64,000 bases of DNA from positions 1,550,001 through 1,614,000 of the forward strand of contig NZ_CP066779.1 in assembly GCF_016598535.1 (NCBI RefSeq). The letters are read 5' to 3'. The position numbers and the translations under genes are program-made. The notes under the pieces are model-generated. The model was not told the origin of the DNA. It did no database searches and was given only the letters and a program-made list of their open reading frames with translations. The DNA is from Rhodococcus sp. P-2 (GTDB lineage Bacteria; Actinomycetota; Actinomycetes; Mycobacteriales; Mycobacteriaceae). Numbering within the stretch: position 1 is the first letter of the stretch; each line of letters opens with the position of its first letter. This document shows positions 19,158 to 32,314 of this stretch, piece by piece.

Positions 19158-20072
19158 GTGCGCACCTCGACAACACTTGCCGCCTACGCCGTAGGGTTGG
19201 TCGCCGTCTTCGGCGCCGCCCTCGGCGTGGGGGCCGCAATCGGAAGCCCGATAGACATGTCCACCACCCAGCACAGCACCCACGAATCAACCACCGAATC
19301 GATGCCAGGCATGGATTCCGCAACACCCGCAGGACTCGAAGTCTCCTCCGGCGGATACACACTCACCGAAGTGACCGCACCCGGTCGGGCCGGGGAGCAG
19401 GGAACGTTGGCATTCCGGATTCTCGACGGCAACAACGCACCCGTCGTCGATTTCGACCTCCTGCACGAGAAGAAGCTCCACCTCATCGTCGTCCGAAACG
19501 ACACGAGCGAATTTCGCCACGTACATCCTTCACTCGCCGCTGACGGCACCTGGTCGATCGACTGGACCTGGCCCGTCGCCGGCACCTACCGGGTGTTCGC
19601 GGACTTCGATCCCACCGACGGGACCCAACTGACACTCGGCCGAAACTTCGACGTGGCAGGCGAATTCACTCCTGCGCCGTTGCCGGCGAAGAGCGCGACC
19701 GCAACTGTCGACGGATACACCGTGACTCTCGACGGTGATCTGAGCACTGCCGGCGGCCCGATCACGCTGAGCGTTGCTCGCGACGGAGCCCCGGTCACCG
19801 ATCTCGACCCGTACCTCGGCGCCTACGGTCACCTTGTGGCTCTGCGCACCGGCGACCTCGCCTATCTGCACGTGCACCCCGAGGGTGAGCCGGGCGACGG
19901 CGTCACAGCTCCTGGTCCGGACATTTCCTTCCACGCGCAGGCGCCGAGCGAAGGCACCTACCGACTGTTCCTCGACTTCCAGCACAAGGGTGTGGTTCGC
20001 ACCGCCGAATTCACCGTTGATGCAGGCACTTCCACAGCTTCAGTTCCAGACAATCACGAGGGAGGGCACTGA
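19158..20072 (+). CDS. Membrane-anchored copper-resistance protein with His/Met-rich segment
   Basis: A 304-residue exported protein. One hydrophobic segment (about 8-30) is followed by a His/Met/Ser/Thr-rich stretch with [19 protein letters not shown], suited to binding copper. The rest is predicted beta-sandwich with repeated RHVHPSL/LHVHPEG-like His motifs and two copies of [18 protein letters not shown]. Such proteins commonly lie between copZ and copA in actinobacteria, but no biochemical role is established that I know of. The GTG start lies 8 bp after copZ. Its stop overlaps the copA start (TGATG). Confidence 0.78.
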   Translation: MRTSTTLAAYAVGLVAVFGAALGVGAAIGSPIDMSTTQHSTHESTTESMPGMDSATPAGLEVSSGGYTLTEVTAPGRAGEQGTLAFRILDGNNAPVVDFDLLHEKKLHLIVVRNDTSEFRHVHPSLAADGTWSIDWTWPVAGTYRVFADFDPTDGTQLTLGRNFDVAGEFTPAPLPAKSATATVDGYTVTLDGDLSTAGGPITLSVARDGAPVTDLDPYLGAYGHLVALRTGDLAYLHVHPEGEPGDGVTAPGPDISFHAQAPSEGTYRLFLDFQHKGVVRTAEFTVDAGTSTASVPDNHEGGH

Positions 20073-22333
20073 TGACGTCACCGACTGCGGTCGACAATGC
20101 TGCCAACTCGAGCAGCGTCGAACTCGCGATCACCGGGATGACCTGCGCCTCCTGCGCGTCACGAATCGAGAAGAAACTCAACAAGATCGACGGCGTCACG
20201 GCCACCGTCAACTACGCGACGGAAAAGGCCAAGGTCACCTTCCCGGACGGGGTACCCGTCGAGGAGTTGGTGGCTGCCGTCGAGAACGCCGGCTACGCCG
20301 CCGCTCTCCCCAAGCCGCCCAGCTCGACTGACACCGTCGACCCGGATGCGGAAACACCGCAGGACCGCGATCTGCGCGAGCTTCGCGCGCGCCTGATCAT
20401 CTCGACCCTTCTCTCCGTCCCGGTCATCGCGATGGCGATGATTCCCGCGCTCCAGTTCGACAACTGGCAGTGGCTCTCCCTCACGCTGGCCGCACCGGTC
20501 ATCGTGTGGGCAGCCCTGCCCTTCCACCGGGCCGCATGGGTCAACCTGCGTCACGGCGCCGCCACGATGGACACGCTCATATCCCTGGGCACCATCTCGG
20601 CATTCATCTGGTCCCTCTATGCACTGTTCTTCGGCACCGCGGGCGAAGCAGGGATGAAACACGCCTTCAGACTCACGGTCGACCGGATGGACGGCAGCGC
20701 CAACATCTACCTCGAGGTTGCCGCGGGCGTCATCACGTTCGTGCTGGCCGGACGCTACTTCGAGCACAAGTCCAAGCGCACGTCCGGGGCCGCACTACGC
20801 GCGCTCATGGAACTCGGCGCGAAAGACGTCGCGGTATTGCGAAACGGTGTGGAAGTACGAATCCCCGCCGAAGAACTGACAGCGGGCGACTCCTTCATCG
20901 TTCGGCCCGGCGAGAAGATCGCCACCGACGGCATCATCGTCGAAGGCCACTCAGCCGTCGACATGAGCATGTTGACCGGCGAATCCGTGCCGGAGGAAGT
21001 CGGTGTCGGGGACACTGTCGTCGGTGCAACCGTCAACGTCGGCGGAACCTTGACCGTCGAGGCAACCCGCGTCGGGAGCGACACCCAACTCGCCCAGATG
21101 GCGGCACTGGTCGAAGACGCACAGAACGGCAAGGCCGAAGTTCAGCGCCTCGCCGATCGAATCGCCGGCATCTTCGTACCGGTCGTCATCGCGATTGCCG
21201 TTGCGACCCTGGGCTACTGGCTCGGTACCGGCAACCCCATCGAGATGGCCTTCACTGCTGCTGTCGCCGTGCTGATCATCGCGTGCCCCTGTGCCCTCGG
21301 ATTGGCAACGCCCACAGCCCTGTTGGTGGGCACCGGCCGCGGAGCCCAGATGGGAATCCTGATCAAGGGTCCCGAGGTACTCGAATCGACCCGGGCAGTC
21401 GACACCGTCGTGCTCGACAAGACGGGAACCGTCACCACCGGTCAAATGACATTGCTCGACACCGTGGTCGGCGAAGGTACAACCGTCGACGAGGTGCTTC
21501 GGCTGGCCGGCGCCCTCGAACATCGCTCCGAGCACCCCATCGCAGCAGCAATCGCGAAGGGCGCGACCGAAGTCGTGGGCGAGTTGCCTCCGGTCGAGGA
21601 CTTCGTGAACGTCGCCGGACGCGGCGTGCAGGGAATGGTCGACGGTCATGCCGTCGTCGCCGGCCGAGACGCACTGCTGGCCGACTGGTCGATGCCGTTG
21701 CCGGAAAATCTCCGTGAGGCGAAAGCTGAAGCAGAGAAGGCCGGGCGGACCGCAATCGCGGTGGGCTGGGACGGCCAGGCACGGGGCGTCCTCGTGATCG
21801 CCGACGCGGTCAAGGACACAAGTGCCGAAGCAATCGCGCAGTTGAAGGCACTCGGCCTGGAACCGGTCCTGCTGACCGGCGACAACGCCACTGTTGCCCG
21901 CACCGTGGCGGATCAGGTCGGGATCAGCACCGTCTTCGCCGAGGTCATGCCGGCCGACAAGGTCGACGCCGTCAAGAAACTGCAGGCGGAAGGACGCGTC
22001 GTGGCCATGGTCGGCGACGGCGTGAACGACGCGGCAGCCCTCGCTCAGGCAGATCTGGGTCTGGCAATGGGCACGGGCACCGACGTTGCAATCGAGGCCA
22101 GCGACATCACCCTGGTGCGCGGTGACCTGCGGTCAGCAGCCGATGCAATTCGACTGTCCCGCAAGACGCTCAAGACCATCAAGGGCAACCTGTTCTGGGC
22201 CTTCGCCTACAACACGGCTGCGATCCCGCTGGCCGCGGCCGGCCTACTCAACCCGATGCTCGCCGGTGCCGCAATGGCATTCAGCAGTGTGTTCGTGGTG
22301 AGCAACAGCCTGAGGTTGCGGCGGTTCAAATAG
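20072..22333 (+). CDS. copA: Copper-exporting P1B-type ATPase
   Basis: A 753-residue Cu(I)-exporting ATPase. One N-terminal HMA domain carries GMTCASC (22-28). The membrane CPC motif is at 405-407, the phosphorylation motif DKTGT at 449-453, the actuator motif TGES at 302-305, the nucleotide-domain HP dipeptide at 488-489, and [10 protein letters not shown] near the hinge. It removes Cu(I) from the cytoplasm. Preceded by GGGAGGG; translation is coupled to the upstream membrane protein. A long terminator hairpin follows. Confidence 0.95.
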   Translation: MTSPTAVDNAANSSSVELAITGMTCASCASRIEKKLNKIDGVTATVNYATEKAKVTFPDGVPVEELVAAVENAGYAAALPKPPSSTDTVDPDAETPQDRDLRELRARLIISTLLSVPVIAMAMIPALQFDNWQWLSLTLAAPVIVWAALPFHRAAWVNLRHGAATMDTLISLGTISAFIWSLYALFFGTAGEAGMKHAFRLTVDRMDGSANIYLEVAAGVITFVLAGRYFEHKSKRTSGAALRALMELGAKDVAVLRNGVEVRIPAEELTAGDSFIVRPGEKIATDGIIVEGHSAVDMSMLTGESVPEEVGVGDTVVGATVNVGGTLTVEATRVGSDTQLAQMAALVEDAQNGKAEVQRLADRIAGIFVPVVIAIAVATLGYWLGTGNPIEMAFTAAVAVLIIACPCALGLATPTALLVGTGRGAQMGILIKGPEVLESTRAVDTVVLDKTGTVTTGQMTLLDTVVGEGTTVDEVLRLAGALEHRSEHPIAAAIAKGATEVVGELPPVEDFVNVAGRGVQGMVDGHAVVAGRDALLADWSMPLPENLREAKAEAEKAGRTAIAVGWDGQARGVLVIADAVKDTSAEAIAQLKALGLEPVLLTGDNATVARTVADQVGISTVFAEVMPADKVDAVKKLQAEGRVVAMVGDGVNDAAALAQADLGLAMGTGTDVAIEASDITLVRGDLRSAADAIRLSRKTLKTIKGNLFWAFAYNTAAIPLAAAGLLNPMLAGAAMAFSSVFVVSNSLRLRRFK

Positions 22334-22339
22334 GGGGCA

Positions 22340-22393
22340 AGCCCCCTGTGCGCGGTTAGGGAGTCCCTGCACTCCTTAACCGCGCACGGGGCT
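22340..22393. terminator. Long composite terminator downstream of copA
   Basis: A near-perfect hairpin of about 24 bp per arm with a 6-nt loop, starting AGCCCCCTGTGCGCGG and ending CCGCGCACGGGGCT, with a bulged T in the 5' arm. It serves copA and the convergent ksgA, whose stop codon lies at its right foot. The base of the stem is the same as in the hairpin at 28045-28091. Confidence 0.85.
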
Positions 22394-23291
22394 ATTCGCC
22401 TCCAGCCAGCCGAACGAAGGCTGCCGCGTCGAGCATCTCGCCACGCGTCTGTGGCTCGATACCGGCAGCGAGGAGCCGTCGTTCGGCTTCGGCGGGCGAA
22501 CCTGCCCAACCACTGAGCGCGGCACGCAAAGTCTTGCGGCGCTGCGCGAATGCGGCGTCGATCGCCGCGAAAACCTGCTTGCGGTGCTTCTCGTCCATCG
22601 GCCACGGCGGCTCCGCGTACCGGTCGATACGAACCAGACCGGATTCGACCTTGGGCACCGGCCAGAAGACGTTGCGTCCGACGGCACCGGCGCGGCGAAC
22701 CTCGCCGAAGAAGTTGGCCTTGACGCTGGGAACACCGTAGATCTTGCTTCCCGGATCAGCCGCCAGGCGATCGGCTACCTCGGCCTGCACCATCACGAGT
22801 GCGGTCCGCAAACTCGGCAACGAGGCGAACAGGTGCAGCAACACCGGCACCGCGACGTTGTACGGCAGGTTCGCGACCAGCGCGGTCGGCTCGCCGGGAA
22901 TCTGCGAAGGCAACACACGCATCGCGTCGGCTTCGACGACGGTCAGGCGATCGGCCAACTCCGGCGCTCGCTCGGCCACCGTCTTCGGCAGGCGAGCCGC
23001 GAGGTTGGGATCGATCTCGACTGCGATGACCCGATCGACCACGTCCATCAGCGCCATCGTCAGCGAACCGAGACCAGGCCCTACCTCGAGAACGACGTCG
23101 TCACGTGTGACGCCTGCCGTGGTGACGATGCGCCGCACGGTATTGGCGTCGTGAACGAAGTTCTGCCCCAACTGTTTCGTGGGCCGGACACCGAATTCCT
23201 CGGCAAGAGCGCGCACCTCGACCGGACCGAGCAGGGCTGCCTGCCCGCGCGGAGTAGCGATGGGTTCGTTCGATTGTTCGGCGTCTGACAC
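22392..23291 (-). CDS. rsmA: 16S rRNA (adenine1518-N6/adenine1519-N6)-dimethyltransferase
   Basis: A 299-residue KsgA/RsmA enzyme that dimethylates two adjacent adenines in the 3' terminal helix of 16S rRNA. It has QLGQNFVHD at the N-terminus, the SAM-binding [10 protein letters not shown], the acidic strand AVEIDP and the catalytic motif NLPYNV. GTG start. It lies 10 bp after the second rpfB gene, matching the conserved rpfB-ksgA order of mycobacteria. Confidence 0.95.
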   Translation of the reverse strand: MSDAEQSNEPIATPRGQAALLGPVEVRALAEEFGVRPTKQLGQNFVHDANTVRRIVTTAGVTRDDVVLEVGPGLGSLTMALMDVVDRVIAVEIDPNLAARLPKTVAERAPELADRLTVVEADAMRVLPSQIPGEPTALVANLPYNVAVPVLLHLFASLPSLRTALVMVQAEVADRLAADPGSKIYGVPSVKANFFGEVRRAGAVGRNVFWPVPKVESGLVRIDRYAEPPWPMDEKHRKQVFAAIDAAFAQRRKTLRAALSGWAGSPAEAERRLLAAGIEPQTRGEMLDAAAFVRLAGGE

Positions 23292-23300
23292 CAGTAGAAC

Positions 23301-25655
<2,355 letters not shown>

Positions 25656-25822
25656 TCACAACGAAATGCGACTTTTGTCACGGAACGGCAACGGCGTGTC
25701 GTGTGTTCTGCACTTTCCGGCTCCGATACCCGTGTATCGATTCAGCTCTGGGCGCAGTATGTTCTCGTCTGGTTCAAAGCAGTCCGGCGATCCCGGGCGC
25801 GACAGAAGAAAGCTGGGCGATA

Positions 25823-27271
25823 GTGCGAAGAAGATTCGACAGACCACGTAATGCCAGGTGGCCGATCCTGGCCATCCTGCTGGCGCTGATCGCAGCGCTG
25901 TTCGCCCCAGGAATAGCGAGCGCGCAACCCGGACGCACCTACACGATCGCCACCGATCTGACATTCGCCCCGTTCGAATTCGAGAACGAAGACGGCAAAC
26001 TCGTCGGCATCGACATCGACCTGCTCAACGCGATCGCCGAGGATCAAGGTTTCAAGGTCGACATCAAGCAGCTCGGCTTCGACGCTGCGCTTCAGGCCGT
26101 GCAGGCGGGACAGGCCGACGGCGTCATCGCCGGCATGTCCATCACCGACGCCCGCAAGCAGGTGTTCGACTTCTCCGACCCGTACTTCGAGTCCGGCGTC
26201 CAGATGGCAGTTCTCGAGACCGACAACGACGTGAAGTCGTACGAAGACCTGAAAGGCAAGCGCGTCGCCGTCAAGAACGGCACCGAGGGCGCCAGCTTCG
26301 CAGAGTCCATCAAGGACCAATACGGCTTCACCACAGTCTATTTCGCCGACTCCGCCAGCATGTACGACGAGGTCCGCACCGGAAACTCCGTCGCAGTCTT
26401 CGACGACTACCCCGTCCTCGCCTACGGCATCACCCAGGGCAACGGCCTCAAGACGGTCACCGAAAAAGAGGTGGGCGCGAGCTACGGCTTCGCAGTCAAC
26501 AAGGGCCAGAACGCCGAACTGCTCCAGATGTTCAACGCCGGTCTGCAGAACCTGCGCGACGACGGCCAGTACGACGAGATCGTCTCGACCTACCTCGGCC
26601 AGGGCGCATCGACGTCGGACAACTCGATCATCGGCTTGATCAAAAGCACCTACCCCCAACTCCTCAAAGGTCTGTGGCTGACGATCGTTCTCTCGGTCGT
26701 CTCGATCGCGATCGCTCTGGTTCTCGGTGCGATCTTCGGCCTCTGCCGCGTATCGACCAACGTGTTCGTCCGCGGAATAGGCACGACCTACGTCGACATC
26801 TTCCGCGGCACACCGCTGTTGGTGCAGGCATTCTTCATCTACTTCGGCATCCCGGCAGCCCTGCATTTCCAGATGTCCGCCTTCACCGCAGGCATCATCA
26901 CGCTCTCGCTCAACGCCGGCGCGTACATGGCTGAAATCGTCCGCGGCGGCATCCTGTCCGTCGACAAGGGACAGATGGAAGCGTCACGAAGCCTGGGCAT
27001 CAGCTACATGAAGTCGATGCGAAAAGTCATCATGCCGCAGGCAATTCGCACGATGATCCCGTCGTACATCAACCAGTTCGTCATCACCCTCAAGGACACG
27101 TCGATCCTGTCGGTCATCGGACTCGCCGAGCTCACTCAGACAGGGCGCATCATCATCGCGCGCAACTTCCAGTCGTTCAACATGTGGCTGATCATCGGCG
27201 TCATGTACTTCATCATCATCATGGCGCTCACCAAGCTGTCGAACCGCCTCGAGAAGAGGATCAACAAGTGA
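25823..27271 (+). CDS. Polar amino-acid ABC transporter, fused binding protein and permease
   Basis: A 482-residue fusion: signal/anchor segment (about 10-35, ending in APGIASA), a type 3 periplasmic binding domain (about 38-265) beginning [16 protein letters not shown], and a HisM/GlnP-type permease (about 280-482) with the EAA loop [22 protein letters not shown]. The GTG at 25823 places a proper signal sequence at the N-terminus; the frame is open further upstream. It overlaps the ATPase gene by GTGA. Substrate is probably glutamine, glutamate or another polar amino acid. The operon is inserted between tatD and rpfB, which are adjacent in mycobacteria. Confidence 0.9.
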   Translation: MRRRFDRPRNARWPILAILLALIAALFAPGIASAQPGRTYTIATDLTFAPFEFENEDGKLVGIDIDLLNAIAEDQGFKVDIKQLGFDAALQAVQAGQADGVIAGMSITDARKQVFDFSDPYFESGVQMAVLETDNDVKSYEDLKGKRVAVKNGTEGASFAESIKDQYGFTTVYFADSASMYDEVRTGNSVAVFDDYPVLAYGITQGNGLKTVTEKEVGASYGFAVNKGQNAELLQMFNAGLQNLRDDGQYDEIVSTYLGQGASTSDNSIIGLIKSTYPQLLKGLWLTIVLSVVSIAIALVLGAIFGLCRVSTNVFVRGIGTTYVDIFRGTPLLVQAFFIYFGIPAALHFQMSAFTAGIITLSLNAGAYMAEIVRGGILSVDKGQMEASRSLGISYMKSMRKVIMPQAIRTMIPSYINQFVITLKDTSILSVIGLAELTQTGRIIIARNFQSFNMWLIIGVMYFIIIMALTKLSNRLEKRINK

Positions 27272-28035
27272 CCGAAACAGCCGTCAACATGGGCAAGTCA
27301 GACACCGAGGTCAAGATTTCGGTCAAGGGACTGAAGAAGTCCTTCGGCGACAACGAGGTTCTCAAAGGCCTCGACGTCGACATCAAGAGCGGTGAAGTGG
27401 TCTGCGTCATCGGACCTTCCGGTTCGGGCAAGTCCACCTTCCTGCGCTGCCTCAACCGCCTCGAAGACATCACCGCCGGATCCGTGCGCGTCGACCAGTT
27501 CGACCTCACGAACAAGGACGTCGACATCGACAAGGTTCGCCAGCACATCGGGATGGTGTTCCAGCACTTCAACCTGTTCCCCCACATGAGCGTCGTCGAA
27601 AACGTGATGCTCGCTCCGGTACAGACCGGGCGATCGACCAAGGAACAGGCCCGCGAGATCGCCGTCAAACTGCTCGGCCAGGTCGGCCTGGCAGAGAAGG
27701 CAGATGCCAAGCCCGCCAGCCTGTCCGGTGGGCAGAAGCAACGAGTCGCCATCGCCCGCGCGCTGGCCATGAGCCCGGACATCATGCTGTTCGACGAGGC
27801 CACCAGCGCCCTCGACCCGGAGATGGTGGGTGAGGTTCTGCAGGTGCTGCGCGACCTCGCCGAGCAGGGCATGACCATGGTCGTCGTGACGCACGAGATG
27901 GGCTTTGCCCGTGAGGTTTCCGATCGTGTCATCTTCATGGCCGACGGATACATCGTCGAAGAAGGTAAGCCGGAGAGCCTGTTCGGCAACCCCCAGCAGC
28001 AACGCACCCAGGACTTCCTGGCGAAGGTCCTCTAG
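27268..28035 (+). CDS. Polar amino-acid ABC transporter ATP-binding protein (GlnQ/HisP-like)
   Basis: A 255-residue ATPase with Walker [11 protein letters not shown]-loop [13 protein letters not shown], signature [15 protein letters not shown], Walker [16 protein letters not shown] and switch His in VVTHEMGFA, all classic for the polar amino-acid class. GTG start overlaps the stop of the fused binding protein/permease as GTGA; an ATG seven codons later is possible. Followed by a long composite terminator. Confidence 0.93.
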   Translation: MTETAVNMGKSDTEVKISVKGLKKSFGDNEVLKGLDVDIKSGEVVCVIGPSGSGKSTFLRCLNRLEDITAGSVRVDQFDLTNKDVDIDKVRQHIGMVFQHFNLFPHMSVVENVMLAPVQTGRSTKEQAREIAVKLLGQVGLAEKADAKPASLSGGQKQRVAIARALAMSPDIMLFDEATSALDPEMVGEVLQVLRDLAEQGMTMVVVTHEMGFAREVSDRVIFMADGYIVEEGKPESLFGNPQQQRTQDFLAKVL

Positions 28036-28044
28036 GGCCAAGCC

Positions 28045-28091
28045 CCCTGTGTGCCTTTTCGGTAGTGGGGACTACCGGAAAGGCGCACGGG
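28045..28091. terminator. Composite terminator after the amino-acid transporter operon
   Basis: An 18-bp stem (GTGTGCCTTTTCGGTAGT with ACTACCGGAAAGGCGCAC, two G-T pairs) and a GGGG loop, extended at its base by CCC/GGG with a bulged T. It overlaps the 3' end of the convergent minus-strand gene. The base of this structure and its flank CAAGCCCCCTGTG repeat the terminator after copA. Confidence 0.82.
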
Positions 28092-28461
28092 CGGTGGCCA
28101 ATTCGACCACAACGGCCGTCTCCATCCAGCCACGACGACCGGCAACCAGTGATGACATGCCGCGAAAAGACCGTGGGACCTTCTCGACTCGAACAAGATC
28201 GATGCTCCCAGGCACCAACAACCAGCGCCCGGACCCTTTTTCGAGAAATTCACCGCGCTCGAGCCGGATCGAACGAACGATCCCGGCCGTAGGTTCCACC
28301 TCGTCGGGATAGATTCCTCCATGAACCGACCCGTCGAACCACAGCGACTTCTGAATCGGGTGCAAAGCCCACCAAGATTTTTTGCCGACCACCGGTAACG
28401 GTGCACAGCACTCGAATTCCCACGTTTCGATGCGGACTGTGACCACGTTGTAGTCATCCAT
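28072..28461 (-). CDS. Small uncharacterised protein (DUF6578-like)
   Basis: A 129-residue soluble protein I cannot assign to a function. Its start MDDYNVVTVRIETWEFECC and the next VGKKSWWAL resemble small actinobacterial proteins of the DUF6578 type (W-x-x-x-C-C-x-P-x-x-V-G), an identification from memory and uncertain. There is no signal peptide or membrane segment. It is a single gene between the amino-acid transporter and tatD, and its last codons lie inside the composite terminator of the opposing operon. Confidence 0.6.
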   Translation of the reverse strand: MDDYNVVTVRIETWEFECCAPLPVVGKKSWWALHPIQKSLWFDGSVHGGIYPDEVEPTAGIVRSIRLERGEFLEKGSGRWLLVPGSIDLVRVEKVPRSFRGMSSLVAGRRGWMETAVVVELATARAPFR

Positions 28462-28537
28462 CTGAATACTCCGCGCAGTAGACGAACCGGAACACGACGG
28501 TCCCGGGCGCGGAGTTACCTGTCAGACCACAATAGCG

Positions 28538-29365
28538 TCAGAGCTTGTACACGCGCTCCGCTGTCGCCGTGGACGCTGCGGCCAGCGCCTGCGGATCCTC
28601 GCCGCGGATGTCCGCGAGTGCGCGCACCGTGTACGGCAGGCAGTACGACTCGTTGGGGGCGCCGCGGAACGGGTGCGGCGTCAAGAACGGCGCGTCCGTC
28701 TCGACGATCAGCTGATCCGAGGGCACCAACAGCGCGGCCTCACGCAGCGCCTTCGCATTCTTGAAACTCACGGTCCCCGAGAAACTCAACACGTAGCCCG
28801 CGTCGATGCATGCACGGGCCATCTCCGAATCGGAGGAGAAGCAGTGGAAGACCACGGTCTCCGGCGCGCCTTCCTCGTGCAGCACCCGCAGCAAATCCTG
28901 ATCGGCTTCGCGATTGTGAATCATCAGCGTCTTACCGAGACGCTTCGCCAGATCGATGTGCCACCGGAAACCGTCGACCTGCTCCTCGATGGTGGCGCAC
29001 CCCTCGAGCTTGCCGGGCCAGTAGAGGTCGAGCCCCGTCTCCCCCACTGCAACGACTCGTGGATCGGCCGCCAACCGCTCGATCTCGGCTCGCGTGCCGG
29101 CATCGAGAACGTTTGCCCTGGTCGGATGGATTGCGACGGCTGCGTAGACTCTCGAATCCCAATGAGCCGCTTCGACTGCAAATCGCGCGGCATCAAGGTC
29201 GTCGGCCACCGTGACGACTCGTCCGACGCCGACGGCCTCGGCTCGATCGACTATTTCGGCCACGGTCGCAGCATCGTGCGCACCACACGCGTCGAGGTGC
29301 GTATGGGCGTCGATCAGAGGCGACAAGGGCTCAGGGGCATCGGGGGCGGGACGGTCTTTGCTCAC
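28538..29365 (-). CDS. tatD: TatD-family metal-dependent DNase
   Basis: A 275-residue TIM-barrel hydrolase with metal ligands in DAHTHLD (near residue 19), GETGLDLY, HNREAD, FHCFS and ETDAPFLTP. The family has 3'-5' exonuclease activity on DNA. GTG start; TACTCT at 29378-29373 (minus strand) lies 7 nt upstream, indicating a leaderless message. Its promoter overlaps that of divergent metG. In mycobacteria tatD directly precedes rpfB; here about 3 kb with an amino-acid transporter lies between. Confidence 0.93.
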   Translation of the reverse strand: MSKDRPAPDAPEPLSPLIDAHTHLDACGAHDAATVAEIVDRAEAVGVGRVVTVADDLDAARFAVEAAHWDSRVYAAVAIHPTRANVLDAGTRAEIERLAADPRVVAVGETGLDLYWPGKLEGCATIEEQVDGFRWHIDLAKRLGKTLMIHNREADQDLLRVLHEEGAPETVVFHCFSSDSEMARACIDAGYVLSFSGTVSFKNAKALREAALLVPSDQLIVETDAPFLTPHPFRGAPNESYCLPYTVRALADIRGEDPQALAAASTATAERVYKL

Positions 29366-29371
29366 GCCCGA

Positions 29372-29378
29372 TAGAGTA
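29372..29378. promoter_or_regulatory. Overlapping divergent -10 elements of tatD and metG
   Basis: The 7-bp TAGAGTA contains TAGAGT on the plus strand (29372-29377, for metG) and TACTCT on the minus strand (29378-29373, for tatD). The two start codons are only 21 bp apart. Predicted transcription starts fall at the tatD GTG and within 3 nt of the metG ATG, so both mRNAs are leaderless or nearly so. Confidence 0.7.
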
Positions 29379-29386
29379 AGCGCACC

Positions 29387-30985
29387 ATGACTGTGCCTGC
29401 CTCACCCTCCCAGACCCCGCGCCCGGACTCCGCCGCCCAGGAAGGCGCGGAACGACCGCCGTTCTACATCACGACAGCGATCGCGTATCCCAACGGCGCT
29501 CCGCACATCGGCCACGCGTACGAGTACATCTCCTCGGACGCGCTCGCCCGCTTCAAGCGGTTGGACGGACATGAAGTGTTCTTCATGACCGGCACCGACG
29601 AGCACGGTCTGAAGATGCAGCAGACAGCGATCAAAGAGGGCATCGACGTCCGCGAACTCGCGGCCCGGAACTCCGACGTGTTCCAGAACCTCGACAAGGT
29701 CCTGAACATCTCGTACGACCGGTTCATCCGCACCACCGACGCGGATCATCAGGTGGCCAGCAAGGCGATCTGGGAGAAGATGGCCGCGTCGGGCGACATC
29801 TACCTCGACACGTACTCGGGGTGGTACTCGGTTCGTGACGAGGCTTTCTACACCGAAGCCGAGACCACACTGCTGGAGGACGGCACACGTCAGTCCACCG
29901 AGACCGGCACGCCCGTGGAGTGGACCGAGGAGTCGAACTACACCTTCCGACTCTCGGCATACGAGGACCGCCTCCTCGCGCTGTACGAAGAGCACCCCGA
30001 ATTCATCGCCCCCACGACGCGCCGCAACGAGATCGTCAGCTTCGTCAAGGGCGGCCTCAAGGACCTGTCGATCTCACGCACCACGTTCGACTGGGGCGTC
30101 GAGGTTCCCGGCGACTCCGACCACGTCATGTACGTCTGGGTCGACGCGCTCACCAACTACCTGACCGGCGTGGGTTACCCGAACGTCGACTCGGCGGAGT
30201 TCGAGAAGTTCTGGCCCGCGAGCCTGCACATCATCGGCAAGGACATCACGCGGTTCCACACCGTGTACTGGCCGGCGTTCCTCATGTCTGCGGGCATCGA
30301 ACTACCGGAGCGGGTCTTCGTCCACGGGTTCTTGTACAACAAGGGCGAGAAGATGTCGAAGTCCGTCGGCAACGTCGTCGACCCCATCGCGATGGTCGAT
30401 CAGTACGGCCTCGACGCGGTCCGTTTCTTCCTGCTCCGCGAGATTTCGTACGGCCAGGACGGCAGCTACAGCCACGAAGCAATCGTGACACGTATGAACG
30501 CAGACCTGTCCAATGAACTGGGCAACCTCGCGCAGCGTTCACTGACGATGGTCGCGAAGAACTGCGACGCCCAGGTCCCCACCCCCGGCGAGTTCACCGA
30601 GGACGACCTGGCGATGCTGGCGTCGGCGGACGCCTTGCTTGCCAAGTGCCGCAGCGAGTTCGACGTGCAGGCTCTGCACCTCGCGTTGGAAGCCATCTGG
30701 GGCGTTCTCGGCGAGACCAACCGGTACTTCTCCAAGCAGGAACCGTGGGTTCTACGCAAGACCGATCCGGCACGCATGGCGACGGTTCTGTACGTGACGC
30801 TCGAAGTGGTCCGCATCGTCGGGCTTCTCGTTCAGCCGGTGATGCCCGACGCTGCTTCGCGAATCCTCGATCTGCTCGGCCAGAGCGAAGAGAACCGTCA
30901 GTTCGCCGACATTGCGGTTCGCATCGACGCGAACCGGAAACTGCCTGCTCCGGCGCCAGTTTTCCCCCGCTTCGTCGAAGAATGA
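29387..30985 (+). CDS. metG: Methionyl-tRNA synthetase
   Basis: A 532-residue class I aminoacyl-tRNA synthetase that charges tRNA-Met. The HIGH motif is PHIGH (39-43) and the KMSKS motif is at 322-326. It lacks the C-terminal tRNA-binding extension of the E. coli enzyme, as in mycobacterial MetS. The anticodon-binding helical domain occupies about 385-520. Divergent from tatD; followed by a hairpin terminator at 31006-31051. Confidence 0.97.
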   Translation: MTVPASPSQTPRPDSAAQEGAERPPFYITTAIAYPNGAPHIGHAYEYISSDALARFKRLDGHEVFFMTGTDEHGLKMQQTAIKEGIDVRELAARNSDVFQNLDKVLNISYDRFIRTTDADHQVASKAIWEKMAASGDIYLDTYSGWYSVRDEAFYTEAETTLLEDGTRQSTETGTPVEWTEESNYTFRLSAYEDRLLALYEEHPEFIAPTTRRNEIVSFVKGGLKDLSISRTTFDWGVEVPGDSDHVMYVWVDALTNYLTGVGYPNVDSAEFEKFWPASLHIIGKDITRFHTVYWPAFLMSAGIELPERVFVHGFLYNKGEKMSKSVGNVVDPIAMVDQYGLDAVRFFLLREISYGQDGSYSHEAIVTRMNADLSNELGNLAQRSLTMVAKNCDAQVPTPGEFTEDDLAMLASADALLAKCRSEFDVQALHLALEAIWGVLGETNRYFSKQEPWVLRKTDPARMATVLYVTLEVVRIVGLLVQPVMPDAASRILDLLGQSEENRQFADIAVRIDANRKLPAPAPVFPRFVEE

Positions 30986-31005
30986 GCTAGGCGAGAGTGC
31001 CGCAG

Positions 31006-31051
31006 GTGGGGTCCGAGATATCCGGTTACAGGCGGATGTGTCGGACCCCAC
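31006..31051 (+). terminator. Terminator of metG with nested inner stem
   Basis: An 11-bp outer stem, GTGGGGTCCGA with TCGGACCCCAC, encloses a 24-nt loop that contains its own short stem ATCCG/CGGAT. Confidence 0.65.
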
Positions 31052-31066
31052 GTGCACACTCCAGCC

Positions 31067-32314
31067 ATGACGACGAATAGAACATACATTCGAACCAGCG
31101 CTTCGGCGCAGACACTGCCATGGAACGGAGCACGGGTGTCCACTCAGGAGGTCAGCCCTCAATCCGTTTCCGCGGCGCGAGATCTCGTTTCCGAACTGTC
31201 CGCGGCGTACGACCGCGGATGGCAGCCGGCGGATCTGATTCATCTGGCGCGCCGAAGCAAAGACGCGTCCGACGCAGATCTCGCCGCCACCACCATCCTG
31301 TTCGACGCGAAGGCGTCGCGCGCCTCCGATCGCGCACCGCTCGAATGGGTGGGGCAGTTGCAGACGATCGGCGAGCAGTATCCGAAGTCTCGGCACATCG
31401 CTTCTCGAATCACCGTGGACGACGACGTTTTTCGCTCCCTCGCGGCCGGCCTCTTGTTCCAGGATCCATACTTCCTCGTTTCGCAGATCGTCGACGTCGC
31501 GCGATCGTGGATGCGCCTGCCTCAGTGGACGATATTGCTCGCGCCACCGTCCATCTGGCCGTCGCAACGCACCGACACCAGCTATGCCGGCGTCGGTGAT
31601 ACGGAGGTCGACGCCAAGGTACTCAAGCGAATTCGTGGGCTGCTCGCCAAAGCGGAAGCCACCAACTTCGCCGAAGAAGCCGAGATTTTCACCGCGAAGG
31701 CACAGGAGTTGATGACTCGATACGCGATCGATTCCGCGCTGCTCCACAGTCGCGCCGGGGTCACCGACACGTCCGTGAATGCCCGACGCATTCACATCGA
31801 GAACCCGTACGTGAAGGAAAAAGTTCACCTCCTGACCGAGATCGGTGAATCGAATCGAGTCAGGACGGTCTGGTTCAGCGACATCGCACTCGCGACCGTC
31901 GTCGGCACTCCGGTCGACCTTCAGCAAGTCGACATGCTGTTCACTTCCCTGCTCGTACAGGCAACCCGTGCAATGCAATTCGCCGACTCGAGCAATCGGG
32001 GTGGCTCACGCACCACCTCGTTCCGAAAGGGCTTCCTGGCCGGGTTCGCCAGCCGAATCGGACACCGCCTACGCGACGCCGACACTAAGGCCACCGCCGA
32101 AGCGGCCGACGCGGCATCGATGGACGTCGCGGACCTTCTGCCGATTCTCGCCACCACATCCGAGGCTGTCGACGCCGAGTTCGATCGATTGTTCCCGACA
32201 ACCCGCAAGACTCGCGGACGGTCCGTCGACGCCGAAGGCTGGCACGCCGGCCAAGCCGCGGCCGACGACGCCAACCTGCGTCCCGGTGCGCCTGCAGTGC
32301 ACCGCTCCCGCTAG
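31067..32314 (+). CDS. DUF2786-domain protein of unknown function
   Basis: A 415-residue soluble protein. A DUF2786 module is at about residues 195-235 (RIRGLLAKAEATNFAEEAEI followed by AKAQELMTRYAID). The rest is largely helical and unassigned. The C-terminal region has an AxxAxxAA-type heptad tract near residues 335-350. The ATG at 31067 is chosen over a GTG at 31052 by start-codon preference only. Its stop overlaps the stop of convergent rsmI in the four bases CTAG. No function is known. Confidence 0.7.
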   Translation: MTTNRTYIRTSASAQTLPWNGARVSTQEVSPQSVSAARDLVSELSAAYDRGWQPADLIHLARRSKDASDADLAATTILFDAKASRASDRAPLEWVGQLQTIGEQYPKSRHIASRITVDDDVFRSLAAGLLFQDPYFLVSQIVDVARSWMRLPQWTILLAPPSIWPSQRTDTSYAGVGDTEVDAKVLKRIRGLLAKAEATNFAEEAEIFTAKAQELMTRYAIDSALLHSRAGVTDTSVNARRIHIENPYVKEKVHLLTEIGESNRVRTVWFSDIALATVVGTPVDLQQVDMLFTSLLVQATRAMQFADSSNRGGSRTTSFRKGFLAGFASRIGHRLRDADTKATAEAADAASMDVADLLPILATTSEAVDAEFDRLFPTTRKTRGRSVDAEGWHAGQAAADDANLRPGAPAVHRSR

